DNA from: Dehalococcoidia bacterium
GTDB lineage: Bacteria; Chloroflexota; Dehalococcoidia; Lucifugimonadales; Lucifugimonadaceae
Assembly (NCBI GenBank): GCA_028278465.1
Contig: JANQEF010000160.1
Location: forward strand, 1-10,286
DNA length: 10,286 nucleotides
Direction of reading: 5' to 3'
The number at the start of each line of letters is the position of its first letter. Position 1 is the stretch's first letter. The notes below the pieces were generated by a model. That model was not told the origin of the DNA and did no database searches. It saw only the letters and a list, made by a program, of their open reading frames with translations. The position numbers and the translations under genes were made by a program. Of the stretch, positions 1-5,984 are shown piece by piece.

Positions 1-976
1 CAGGCGGGAAATGCTCCAGCGCAAAGAAGTTCGGTACGCACGCTGCCATCTGCACCGCCGCCGCGTACGAGACCTCACCGTTCGGGTTGTGCGGAGTAAA
101 CGCCGAGTAGTGCGAATCTGCGATCGCCGCGATCTTGTGCGCGGACAGCAGTCCGCCACAGTGCGATATATCAGGCTGCACGATATCGGCACCCTGCCGC
201 TCCAGGAGCTGCTGGAAAGCGAACGTAGTGAACAGCCGTTCGCCAGTAGCAATCGGGATATCGACCTTCGACCGCACATATGCCATCTCATCCAGGTTCT
301 CGTGCGGCACCGGTTCCTCAAAGAAGCCGATGTTGAACTGCTCGATGGACTTCGCGGCGCGGATCGCGTTGCCGGTCGTCTGGAAGATGCCATTGCAATC
401 GATGAACAGGTCGACGTCAGGCCCGACCGCGTCCCGCACTGCGCCCACGGCGTCGGCGCCGGTGTTCAGCACCGAGTTTTCTAGGCGGTAGAAGTCGATG
501 CCCGGCCGGCGTCCCCACGGATTGAACTTCAACCCCTTGAAGCCGAGCGCGACCGTCCTGCGCGCGGCGTCCGCGAACTGGTCCGGTGACATGCCCTGCT
601 CGTACCAGCCGTTGGCGTAGAGCTTGATGCGATCACGGGTGCGGCCGCCCAGTAGCTCGTAAACCGGAACGCCCAGCGCCTTGCCCTTGATATCCCATAG
701 TGCCGTCTCGACGCCGCTGATGGCGCTGTTCAGCACCTCGCCGCCCGCGTAGAAGGCTCGGCGGTACATCTCCTGGAAGTGCTTCTCGATGGGGAACGGG
801 TCTTTGCCGGTGATGTACCGTGCCAGCTCCCGTACAGCGGCATCGACCGTCGCTCCCTTGCCCTCAAGCGTGGCCTCGCCGACACCGCTGATGCCTTCAT
901 CCGTCTCGAGCTTGACGATGACCCAGTTGCGCCAGGATCCGCCAACGAGAAAGGTCTTGACCTGCGTGACTTTCAT
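1..976 (-). CDS. Mandelate racemase / galactonate dehydratase-like enolase-superfamily enzyme (C-terminus outside window)
   Basis: The first 325 residues of an enolase-superfamily enzyme, probably a sugar-acid dehydratase that abstracts a proton alpha to a carboxylate using one Mg2+. The N-terminal capping domain (about residues 1-115) begins MKVTQVKTFLVGG and contains GVETALWDIKGKALG near residue 88. The barrel follows. Its candidate metal ligands are D193 (in FIDCNG), E220 (in FFEEP) and E246 (in ATGERL). K150 (in LKFNPWG) sits on the second strand, and D269 (in QPDIS) with H296 (in TPHNPNG) forms the expected Asp-His dyad. These residues place it in the mandelate racemase subgroup; the substrate cannot be read from the sequence. 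Family members usually have 370-400 residues, so roughly 50-70 are missing beyond the left edge. The ATG at 976 is the natural start for this fold, but no clear Shine-Dalgarno precedes it. It lies 130 bp downstream of the DinB-like gene on the same strand. Confidence 0.9.
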   Translation of the reverse strand, partial: MKVTQVKTFLVGGSWRNWVIVKLETDEGISGVGEATLEGKGATVDAAVRELARYITGKDPFPIEKHFQEMYRRAFYAGGEVLNSAISGVETALWDIKGKALGVPVYELLGGRTRDRIKLYANGWYEQGMSPDQFADAARRTVALGFKGLKFNPWGRRPGIDFYRLENSVLNTGADAVGAVRDAVGPDVDLFIDCNGIFQTTGNAIRAAKSIEQFNIGFFEEPVPHENLDEMAYVRSKVDIPIATGERLFTTFAFQQLLERQGADIVQPDISHCGGLLSAHKIAAIADSHYSAFTPHNPNGEVSYAAAVQMAACVPNFFALEHFPP

Positions 977-1049
977 GGCGCCGCCAGCTTAACGGAAGCG
1001 GTAGCGGCGGAGTTCGGACAGCGGGAGTCAGGCGTGGGTCAACGAACTT

Positions 1050-1096
1050 GATTCTGTGCCTGCCCTGAGCCAATCCAAACGGATTGATTCAGAATC
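1050..1096. promoter_or_regulatory. Nested inverted repeat between DinB-like gene and dehydratase
   Basis: An outer pair GATTCTG (1050-1056) / CAGAATC (1090-1096) encloses an inner hairpin CAATCC-AAAC-GGATTG (1071-1086). It sits just past the stop of the DinB-like gene and about 75 bp before the dehydratase start, all on the minus strand. It could be an attenuating or processing hairpin, or a weak terminator. There is no T-run, so an intrinsic terminator is not supported. Confidence 0.35.
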
Positions 1097-1106
1097 TCTC
1101 AGCTCA

Positions 1107-1607
1107 TCACTCCTCTGGCGGCACGAACCAGCCGTCACTGCCCTGCAGCATGCCGCGGGTGCGGTTGATCTCGCCGGCGTGATACACGTCATGCTCATGC
1201 ATGATGTCGATCAGCAGCAGCGTCGGCACCATCTGGCCCCAGTGCGCCTTCCGGTCCGCCTCCAGCTCCGAATCGTCCGGCAGCTCATCGATCGCCGAAC
1301 GCAGGTATGTGTGTCCTTCCCGCAGCCACTCGATGGCGGCCTCCTTCGTCGCCAGGCGGCTTGCGGGCGGAGTCGCCGGGTCGTCGCCGTAGTCCATCGA
1401 AGCGTCGCGGAAGCCGTGGTTCGCGTACATGAACTTGAACAGGCCAACATGGTGCACGATGTCTCTAATCGACCGCTCGGCGCCCTCGGGCAGCGCCTCC
1501 CACTCGGCCTGCGTGACGTTCCGCAGGTTTTCGAGCAGCGCTTGCTCGCTGGTCTCGAATGAGCGGTCGAGGATCCGCAGGAGTTCGTCGATGCGGTGCC
1601 GTGCCAT
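1107..1607 (-). CDS. DinB / DUF664-like four-helix-bundle protein
   Basis: A 166-residue protein of the DinB/YfiT-like superfamily, cytosolic four-helix bundles that often bind a divalent metal through three histidines; many act as thiol-dependent transferases. It starts MARHRIDELL. Candidate metal-site histidines lie in IVHHVGLFKFMY (about residues 50-61) and in MHEHDVYHAGEINRTRG (about residues 135-151), the usual H...HxxxH layout. The length matches the family. I chose the ATG at 1607 over the in-frame ATG at 1637 because AAGGAG lies nine bases upstream of it. The stop is TGA. The gene points toward the dehydratase gene and may share a transcript with it. The exact reaction is unknown. Confidence 0.8.
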   Translation of the reverse strand: MARHRIDELLRILDRSFETSEQALLENLRNVTQAEWEALPEGAERSIRDIVHHVGLFKFMYANHGFRDASMDYGDDPATPPASRLATKEAAIEWLREGHTYLRSAIDELPDDSELEADRKAHWGQMVPTLLLIDIMHEHDVYHAGEINRTRGMLQGSDGWFVPPEE

Positions 1608-1709
1608 GGGTCTACTCTCCTTCAAAGTCGCGTGCACCTGCGTGACGCCCTAACTTAGCAGCGACAGATCGCCTGTCCGGCGCCTGTGGCATGAGGAGAG
1701 TGGGAGAGT

Positions 1710-1819
1710 GTGTTCCCTGAGCGAAGTCGAAGGGTCCCTTGTGCAGAAAACCTGTCCTGTCAGGACGAGTCTTGGCTGCAGAGATCCTTCGACTACGCTG
1801 CGCTTCGCTCAGGAAACAC
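1710..1819 (-). repeat. Dispersed hairpin repeat, family A, copy 1 (inverted)
   Basis: A 110-bp element whose ends are imperfect inverted repeats: GTGTTCCCTGAGCGAAG on the left and the complement of GTGTTTCCTGAGCGAAGC on the right. Read on the minus strand it matches the copies at 2946, 3226 and 6825, including a middle section of the form CTGCAGCC...ACTCG(T/C)CCTGACAGGAC. Its arm retains an uninterrupted GACCCTTCGACTTCGCTCAGGG, which looks like the ancestral form of the arm altered in copies 3 and 4. No coding potential is evident. Confidence 0.75.
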
Positions 1820-1885
1820 GATTCTCCCTCCCTAGCCAGCGAGGGAACTAGAGGGTAGGTCATCGTGTCTGGTAGGGACGACGCG

Positions 1886-1915
1886 CACCCTTCGACAGGC
1901 TCAGGATGGTGTCAC
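1886..1915. repeat. Short dispersed repeat, family D, copy 1
   Basis: CACCCTTCGACAGGCTCAGG followed by ATGGTGTCAC. A close relative lies at 7075-7108 (CACCCTTCGACAAGCTCAGG), and a related inverted form, CACCCTGAGCTAGTCGAAGG, begins at about 3173. The core shares the TCGA...CTCAGG word of family A, so it is probably a shortened derivative. Confidence 0.6.
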
Positions 1916-1934
1916 AACTTCTCCCTCACCTCAA

Positions 1935-2015
1935 TCCTCTCCCGCTGGGAGAGGAAGCTAACGACCCTCCCCCTCTGCCTACGCCCGGGGGCACCCGAAG
2001 CTGGGAGGGGGATCC
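1935..2015. repeat. Hairpin repeats preceding rluB (family E, copy 1)
   Basis: A 9-bp stem, 3-nt loop hairpin (TCCTCTCCC-GCT-GGGAGAGGA, 1935-1955) is followed by the family E block running from ACGACCCTCC (1961) to CACCCGAAGCTGGGAGGGGG. Similar blocks occur at 7106-7163 and 9191-9234. The block ends about 25 bp before the pseudouridine synthase start, so it must form part of that gene's promoter or leader region. Confidence 0.6.
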
Positions 2016-2038
2016 CACCCGGCGCGACAATTCCTGGC

Positions 2039-2782
2039 ATGAGACAGCGACTGCAGAAACTTCTTGCCGCGTCAGGCGTCGCATCACGCCGCAAGAGCGA
2101 GGAAATCATCGCCGCGGGCCGGGTGACGGTGAACGGCGAAGTCGCTACGATCGGTGAGTCGGCAGATCCAGCCGTCGACGAGATCCTGCTGGACGGCGAG
2201 CCGCTGCCGGCCGAGAGGAAACGCTACCTGCTGCTCAACAAGCCGGCCGGGTACGTCACGACGCTGTCGGACCCACAGGGCCGGCCCACGGTCATCGACC
2301 TCGTGGACGTGCCGGAGCGGGTCTACCCGGTCGGGCGGCTCGATGCGGAGACGACAGGACTCCTGCTGCTGACGAACGATGGCCTGTTCTCGCACCGCAT
2401 CGCCCACCCGCGCTTCGAGGTCGACAAGGTGTACGAGGCAGACCTGGAACGGTCGCTGACCGCGGATGGCTGTCGCCGGCTGGAGTCAGGCGTGGAGTTG
2501 GAGGACGGCGTGACGAGGCCGGCGAAGGTGGAACCGCTGGGCCGGGGCCGCAAACGGGTGCGCATCACGGTCCATGAGGGGAAGAAGCGGATCGTCCGGC
2601 GGATGCTGGAGGCGGTGGGCTCGCCGGTGTCGTCGCTGGAGCGTGTGCGTCTCGGCGACCTGTCGCTGAATGGTGTTGAGCGCGGTGAGTGGCGTGACCT
2701 GACAGGCGCGGAAGTGGAGGCGCTGATGAAGGCATCGGCGTCAGTGAACCGGCGCAAGAGGAAGGTCGCGGTAAGGCGGTAG
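2039..2782 (+). CDS. rluB: rRNA pseudouridine synthase, RsuA/RluB family
   Basis: A 247-residue enzyme converting a specific rRNA uridine to pseudouridine. An S4 RNA-binding domain fills residues 2-47 (RLQKLLAASGVASRR, then GRVTVNGEVA). The catalytic domain carries YLLLNKPAGYVTT (63-75) and the active-site motif VGRLDAETTGLLLLTNDG with the catalytic aspartate D102. The C-terminal motif VHEGKKRIVRRMLEAVG (178-194) fits RluB/RsuA. The tail is rich in Arg and Lys (NRRKRKVAVRR). The target, 23S (RluB) or 16S (RsuA), is not certain; RluB is the usual single representative. The reading frame is open back to 1865, but those 58 codons are repeat sequence, so the ATG at 2039, where the S4 domain starts, is preferred. 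No close Shine-Dalgarno is visible. GACAAT seven bases before the ATG might be a -10 box of a leaderless transcript, which is speculative. The stop is TAG. Confidence 0.93.
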   Translation: MRQRLQKLLAASGVASRRKSEEIIAAGRVTVNGEVATIGESADPAVDEILLDGEPLPAERKRYLLLNKPAGYVTTLSDPQGRPTVIDLVDVPERVYPVGRLDAETTGLLLLTNDGLFSHRIAHPRFEVDKVYEADLERSLTADGCRRLESGVELEDGVTRPAKVEPLGRGRKRVRITVHEGKKRIVRRMLEAVGSPVSSLERVRLGDLSLNGVERGEWRDLTGAEVEALMKASASVNRRKRKVAVRR

Positions 2783-2807
2783 CGAGCTATCAGAACAGGC
2801 GCACTGT

Positions 2808-2837
2808 TGTCATCCCGACCGAAGCGGAGGGATCTGA
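2808..2837 (+). repeat. Left member of an exact 30-bp inverted repeat pair (family C)
   Basis: The 30 bases beginning TGTCATCCCGACCGAAGCGG are the exact reverse complement of 3134-3163. The pair encloses 296 bp, including the family A copy 2 and the family B hairpin. It lies 25 bp after the rluB stop. Confidence 0.85.
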
Positions 2838-2860
2838 CCGTCTTCCTGGATCACCTGAGA

Positions 2861-2886
2861 GATTCCGGATCAAGTCCGGAATGACA
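2861..2886. repeat. Palindromic repeat ATTCCGGA-TCAAG-TCCGGAAT
   Basis: An 8-bp perfect stem with a 5-nt loop (2862-2882), followed by GACA. It lies 80 bp after the rluB stop. It could slow or end transcription from rluB, but it lacks a T-run. The word TCAAGTCCGGAATGAC is, from memory, a common component of dispersed repeats in other bacterial phyla too. Confidence 0.5.
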
Positions 2887-2920
2887 GAACCTCACCCGCA
2901 AGAAGGTGCCCAACTCCGCC

Positions 2921-3053
2921 CGGTCCCGGCATAGCCGGGACGTCTGTGTTTCCTGAGCGGAGCGCTAGCGGAGTCGAAGGACCTCTGCAGCAGAAACTCG
3001 CCCTGACAAGACGTGTCGGCCCCTCAAAAGACCATTCGACTTCGCTCAGGGCA
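2921..3053 (+). repeat. Dispersed hairpin repeat, family A, copy 2, with 5' extension
   Basis: The family A core runs 2946-3053, from GTGTTTCCTGAGCGGAGCGC to TTCGACTTCGCTCAGGGCA. Bases 2921-3011 are repeated at 3201-3291 with only three mismatches in 91 positions, a recent duplication or gene-conversion event. The right arm here keeps the simple TTCGACTTCGCTCAGGG form, unlike copy 3. No coding potential is evident. Confidence 0.75.
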
Positions 3054-3076
3054 AGCTAGCTAAGGATGGCGGTCTT

Positions 3077-3163
3077 CCTTCTCCCAGCGGGAGAAGGTGC
3101 AGGATGAGAGAGAAGTGATCTCACATTGACCAGTCAGATCCCTCCGCTTCGGTCGGGATGACA
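3077..3163 (+). repeat. Family B hairpin repeat, copy 1
   Basis: It starts with a 9-bp stem, 3-nt loop hairpin (CCTTCTCCC-AGC-GGGAGAAGG, 3077-3097). It continues with TGCAGGATGAG and TCTCACATTGACCAGTCAGATC, and ends in the right member of the 30-bp inverted pair (3134-3163). Near-identical blocks in the same orientation lie at 6972-7038 and 9078-9169. Confidence 0.75.
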
Positions 3164-3200
3164 GTCGAGCGCCACCCTGAGCTAGTCGAAGGGTGACAAG

Positions 3201-3350
3201 CGGTCCCGGCAACGCCAGGACGTCTGTGTTTCCTGAGCGGAGCGCTAGCGGAGTCGAAGGACCTCTGCAGCAGAAACTCGCCCTGACAAGATCAGTCTGC
3301 TGCTCAAGAGACCCTCACCCGCAAGCGGGTACCCGTCGCTCAGGGAACAC
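3201..3350 (+). repeat. Dispersed hairpin repeat, family A, copy 3, composite right arm
   Basis: Bases 3201-3291 repeat 2921-3011 (88 of 91 identical). The right arm is not the copy 2 arm. It is a 45-base block, 3306-3350, identical to 6904-6948 in copy 4, in which the usual TTCGACT segment is replaced by a small internal palindrome (ACCCGCAAGCGGGT). The element ends nine bases before the convergent GYD-protein stop. The short open frame across it (from 3193) is repeat sequence and is not taken as a gene. Confidence 0.75.
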
Positions 3351-3359
3351 CACCGCCCT

Positions 3360-3686
3360 CTACCCGCCCGGCGGTGTGTAGGCGACGCCGGCTGATCGCT
3401 TGATCGCCTCTATGCCCTCTTCGTAGCTCATCAGCACCGTCGTGTTCACATCGCTCACGCTGCCCGAACCCGCAACCGCCATCAGCATCGAAGCGATCGA
3501 AACGTTGTCCGGCGCCTCGGAGATCACCACGACATCCGAATCACCGAACGCAAAATAGTAGCCCAGCAGCTTGCCGCCGACCTTGCTCATCATGTCGCCC
3601 AGCACTTCGCGGCGATCCTGCGCGCCGGTCGCCATCGCCTTGAACGACTCCGGCGTCAGCCGCGCAGTCGTCAGATACAGTCCCAT
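3360..3686 (-). CDS. GYD-domain protein
   Basis: A 108-residue protein of the GYD domain family, small alpha/beta proteins related to dimeric ferredoxin-like barrels and of unproven function. The sequence MGLYLTTARLTPESFKAM is the typical first strand and helix. GGKLLGYYFAFGDSDVVVI (about residues 37-55) is the motif that names the family, here with GYY in place of GYD. A later MSYEEGIEAIKRS helix follows. I chose the ATG at 3686 because AAGGAG lies six bases upstream; the open frame extends only 15 codons further. The stop is TAG. It follows the amidohydrolase on the same strand after a 67-bp gap, so co-transcription is likely. GYD genes often accompany catabolic enzymes, but no partner function can be read from the sequence. 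Confidence 0.85.
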   Translation of the reverse strand: MGLYLTTARLTPESFKAMATGAQDRREVLGDMMSKVGGKLLGYYFAFGDSDVVVISEAPDNVSIASMLMAVAGSGSVSDVNTTVLMSYEEGIEAIKRSAGVAYTPPGG

Positions 3687-3753
3687 GTCACGCTCCTTGC
3701 CAGTCTCGTGAGTTGTGCAATATGGCGGCACGATACCACAGGCCGCTTACCGC

Positions 3754-4200
3754 TCAATCCTCCAGCTTTCGCAGCACCCGACCGTGCAGCTCGCCAGTTG
3801 TTTTTCCGTTGTGGATTGCCAACTTCCCGTTCACCAGCACATGCTGCATGCCGGCCGAGTACCGGTGCGGGTCCGCGAACGTGGCGTTCTCGTGCAGCTC
3901 CTCGGGCTTGAACACACAGACATCGGCGACCTGTCCTACCGCAACCCTGCCTCGCCTCGTCAGCCCCAGCCGCTGCGCCGCCAGCGACGTCATCTTGCGC
4001 ACCGCCTCCTCCATCGAAACCAGCTTCTTCTCAAGCACCATGTGCTCGAAAAAGCGGGTATTGGTGCCGTAAGAACGCGGGTGCGGCTTGCCGGACGACA
4101 GCGGACCCTCGTCGCGCAGCGAACTGCCGTCTGAGGCGACCGTCACGTACGGGTCGGCGGCGATGGCGTAGACATCCTCGTCCTCCATCGAGTGCAGCAC
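3754..4200 (-). CDS. N-acyl-D-amino-acid deacylase, C-terminal part (downstream of in-frame stop)
   Basis: A 148-codon open frame continuing the amidohydrolase in the same reading frame after the TAG at 4243. It carries VASDGSS, whose Asp (residue 24 here, about 409 in the whole protein) matches the essential catalytic aspartate of D-aminoacylases. It also has the GTNTRFFEHMV and SLAAQRLGLTRRGRVAVGQVADVCVF segments that close the barrel and begin the small beta domain (...HVLVNGKLAIHNG...). It could be made separately, because GGAGGG lies seven bases before the GTG at 4200. This may be coincidence, since the GTG also reads as an internal valine codon. Alone it lacks all the metal-binding histidines, so it cannot be an enzyme by itself. 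Best read as the 3' part of a broken or misread gene. Confidence 0.7.
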   Translation of the reverse strand: MLHSMEDEDVYAIAADPYVTVASDGSSLRDEGPLSSGKPHPRSYGTNTRFFEHMVLEKKLVSMEEAVRKMTSLAAQRLGLTRRGRVAVGQVADVCVFKPEELHENATFADPHRYSAGMQHVLVNGKLAIHNGKTTGELHGRVLRKLED

Positions 4201-4242
4201 GTACGAGCCCTCCGACTGCTCGTAAAGCCGCAGCGCCGCCTC

Positions 4243-4245
4243 CTA
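4243..4245 (-). other. In-frame amber codon splitting the D-aminoacylase gene
   Basis: TAG read on the minus strand. The frame and homology continue without shift on both sides, so a single substitution is enough; GAG (Glu) to TAG fits the context GVEP-x-EAALRLYEQ. TAG also ends rluB, the GYD gene, the FAH gene, the CcdA-like gene and the small membrane-protein frame in this window. Genome-wide reassignment of TAG is therefore unlikely, leaving a real nonsense mutation or a sequence error. Confidence 0.8.
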
Positions 4246-5355
4246 CGGCTCGACGCCCCACTCGTCCGCCACGTCCTGCAGGCTGCGGCCTTCGAGCGAC
4301 TGGTCCGGCGGGAAGCTGGCGATCACGCAGCCGCGGGCGTCGTGGTTACGGTTGATGTAGTAGTCGGTGTCCTGCCGAATTCGTGCCCGGATGTCGCTGT
4401 CGGCCAGCCGTTCCAGCGTCTTCTCGCGCCCGCCGACGAGCGCCCAGCGCCCGAACATAGCGCCTGAGAAGCCGGTGCTGGACCACGGGTACGGGTACTG
4501 GTCGCCGGCAACATCGATGCCCTCCTGCCGCGCCCTGTGCATCCCCTCCAGCAGCTCGTGCCCGCGGCCCCAGAACTTCGGCCCGACCGCCTTCACATGC
4601 GAGATCTGGATCCGTGCGCCAGTGCGCCGGCCGATCTCAATCGCCTCGGCGTGCGCGGGAAAGAGGCCGCACAGGTCGTCCGCCTCGGAGCGGATGTGTG
4701 ACGAATAGAGCTTGCCTCTGTCTGCTGCGGGCTGCGTGTAGGCGATCACCTCGTCGGTGAGCGAGTAGGAGCCGGGCGCGTACCAGAGGCCGGTCGAGAC
4801 GCCGAGCGCGCCGGCGTCCAGGCTCTCGGCGACAAGCTGCTGCATGCGGTCGAGCTCTTCCGGCGTTGGCGCACGCGGGTCCATGCCCAAAACAGCGGCG
4901 CGCACCGTGCCATGGCCGACCTGCGTTGCGACGTTGATCGTGGAGCCTGCGTTTTCGAGTGCGGTCAGGTAGCCGTCGAAGTCGGTCCACGTCGCCTCGA
5001 GGTCGTCGCCGGAGCGCGAAAGGCGATCGTCGAACTGGTCTTTCGCCATGCCGATCAGCGGCGCGCAGAAGCTCATGCCGCAGTTGCCGAACAGCTCCAG
5101 CGTCACGCCCTGGGTGAGCTTCGAATCGGCGAGAGGATCGATCAGGAACGAGGCGTCTGAGTGTGTATGGAGGTCGATGAACCCGGGTGTGACGACACGG
5201 CCTGAGGCGTCGATGGTCTGCGCCGCTTCGGCTGCGATCCGGCCCGGAGCCGCAACCTCGACGATGGTGTCGCCGCTGATGCCAATGTCAGCAGGCGCCG
5301 CAGGCGAGCCAGTGCCATCGATGAGCGTGCCGTTCTTGATAAGGACATCGAGCAT
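4243..5355 (-). CDS. N-acyl-D-amino-acid deacylase (D-aminoacylase), N-terminal part, interrupted
   Basis: The first 370 residues of an amidohydrolase-superfamily D-aminoacylase, which would release D-amino acids from N-acyl-D-amino acids using zinc. Residues 1-60 form the small beta domain (LIKNGTLIDGTGSPA). Metal and catalytic positions are H63 and H65 (GFIDLHTHSD), C92 (FGNCGMSF), H220 (YSSHIRSE) and H253 (QISHVKAVG), close to the numbering known for D-aminoacylases. The catalytic Asp lies beyond the stop, in 3754-4200, so this product alone should be inactive. With the downstream part, the protein would have about 533 residues, normal for the family. The start ATG at 5355 is preceded by CGGAG at a suitable distance. 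The stop TAG follows GVEP and precedes EAALRLYEQ; a GAG-to-TAG change at a glutamate codon would explain it. Confidence 0.85.
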   Translation of the reverse strand: MLDVLIKNGTLIDGTGSPAAPADIGISGDTIVEVAAPGRIAAEAAQTIDASGRVVTPGFIDLHTHSDASFLIDPLADSKLTQGVTLELFGNCGMSFCAPLIGMAKDQFDDRLSRSGDDLEATWTDFDGYLTALENAGSTINVATQVGHGTVRAAVLGMDPRAPTPEELDRMQQLVAESLDAGALGVSTGLWYAPGSYSLTDEVIAYTQPAADRGKLYSSHIRSEADDLCGLFPAHAEAIEIGRRTGARIQISHVKAVGPKFWGRGHELLEGMHRARQEGIDVAGDQYPYPWSSTGFSGAMFGRWALVGGREKTLERLADSDIRARIRQDTDYYINRNHDARGCVIASFPPDQSLEGRSLQDVADEWGVEP

Positions 5356-5455
5356 GATGGTCTCCGGGAGGTGTACGCGGGAGTTGATTTTCCGGCGGAA
5401 GTTTAGACGGTGCGCAGGCGGCTTTCATTTGCCGTGACGCATCCGTCGTCTCGAG

Positions 5456-5760
5456 CTAGATAACCCCGAACCAGTCCAGGATTGCACCCAGACTGATGAT
5501 GAACCACACAATTCCAATGACTACCACCAGGATCACATGGAGGGACGAATCTTCTGAAATGTAGGTATACCGGCGCCAGCGGCCGGCTGTCTTCTTCGCC
5601 GACTGTTGGGTCTTGGGATTAGCGATTCAACGAACCGCGTGTCTCCGGGGATGGGGAACCGGCGACCGAGGCGTCCGGACCAGTACGACAGTCGCCGTGG
5701 AAAACGGATCAACACAAGCGAGATCAGGAAGGCTCCAATCCACAGGAGTAGCTCGGACAA
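5456..5760 (-). pseudogene. Small two-helix membrane protein, apparently frameshifted
   Basis: I do not recognise the family. The frame starting at TTG 5760 (preceded by GAGAGGTGG) encodes SELLLWIGAFLISLVLIRFP, a clear membrane helix, then an Arg-rich stretch ending GDTRFVES. It then degenerates into SRRRRQPAAGAGI and stops at 5533. The adjacent minus-strand frame encodes NPKTQQSAKKTAGRWRRY from about 5622, then a second strong membrane helix (HVILVVVIGIVWFIISLGA), a short ILDWFGVI tail and TAG at 5456-5458. The upstream limit of that second frame is a TGA at 5627-5629. The total span of 305 nt is one base short of 102 codons, so one missing base near 5622-5627 would restore a 101-residue, two-helix protein. 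The next gene, the amidohydrolase, starts 100 bp downstream on the same strand. It could be a sequence error or true decay. Confidence 0.5.
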
Positions 5761-5825
5761 GATCCACCTCTCGCTCGCGCCGCTTCGTCTGGTGTACTAG
5801 AGCACTTGCTAGCATCGACTCATGC

Positions 5826-5843
5826 TGCGACATTCTAGTCGCA
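5826..5843. promoter_or_regulatory. Inverted repeat upstream of the FAH gene
   Basis: TGCGAC-ATTCTA-GTCGCA, a 6-bp perfect inverted repeat about 140 bp before the FAH-family start and 66 bp before the divergent membrane-protein start. It may be an operator in the shared divergent spacer (5761-5984). No convincing -35/-10 pair is visible there; TTGCTA (5806) with GACATT (5829) at 17-bp spacing is the best but weak candidate. I see nothing else in this 224-bp spacer. Confidence 0.25.
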
Positions 5844-5984
5844 TGGGCCCACTAAATTTCCGCTTCGGCGTACCCTGCTGGCGCGCCGCGTTCGCCGCCC
5901 GTAGACTGTCGGCGTCCGGTGAGCCAGATTTCTATCGGCGACTGCCACGGCCTTATGCAGCCGCCAACACCAGAAGGAGCAACA

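Noticed and set aside
11..491. Plus-strand open frames of 157 and 118 codons at the left edge
   Set aside because: They lie antisense to the dehydratase, whose minus-strand frame shows clear family motifs throughout. The translations are Arg-rich and match nothing known to me.
1056..1562. Plus-strand open frame of 168 codons
   Set aside because: It is antisense to the DinB-like gene, which has conserved histidine motifs and a proper ribosome site.
2323..2757. Minus-strand open frame of 144 codons inside rluB
   Set aside because: A high-GC antisense frame rich in Ser, Arg and Pro. The plus strand encodes an intact pseudouridine synthase.
2808..3350. CRISPR-like array of regularly spaced repeats
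   Set aside because: Repeats here are of several kinds, 30 to 120 bases long, unevenly spaced and in both orientations. No constant repeat with unique spacers of similar length exists, and there is no cas gene.
3193..3381. Plus-strand open frame of 62 codons
   Set aside because: It consists of family A and B repeat sequence and runs into the 3' end of the convergent GYD gene.
4243..4245. Pyrrolysine or other recoding at the TAG
   Set aside because: The site is a surface-helix glutamate context rather than a catalytic residue, TAG is the ordinary stop of several neighbouring genes, and no associated downstream structure is evident.
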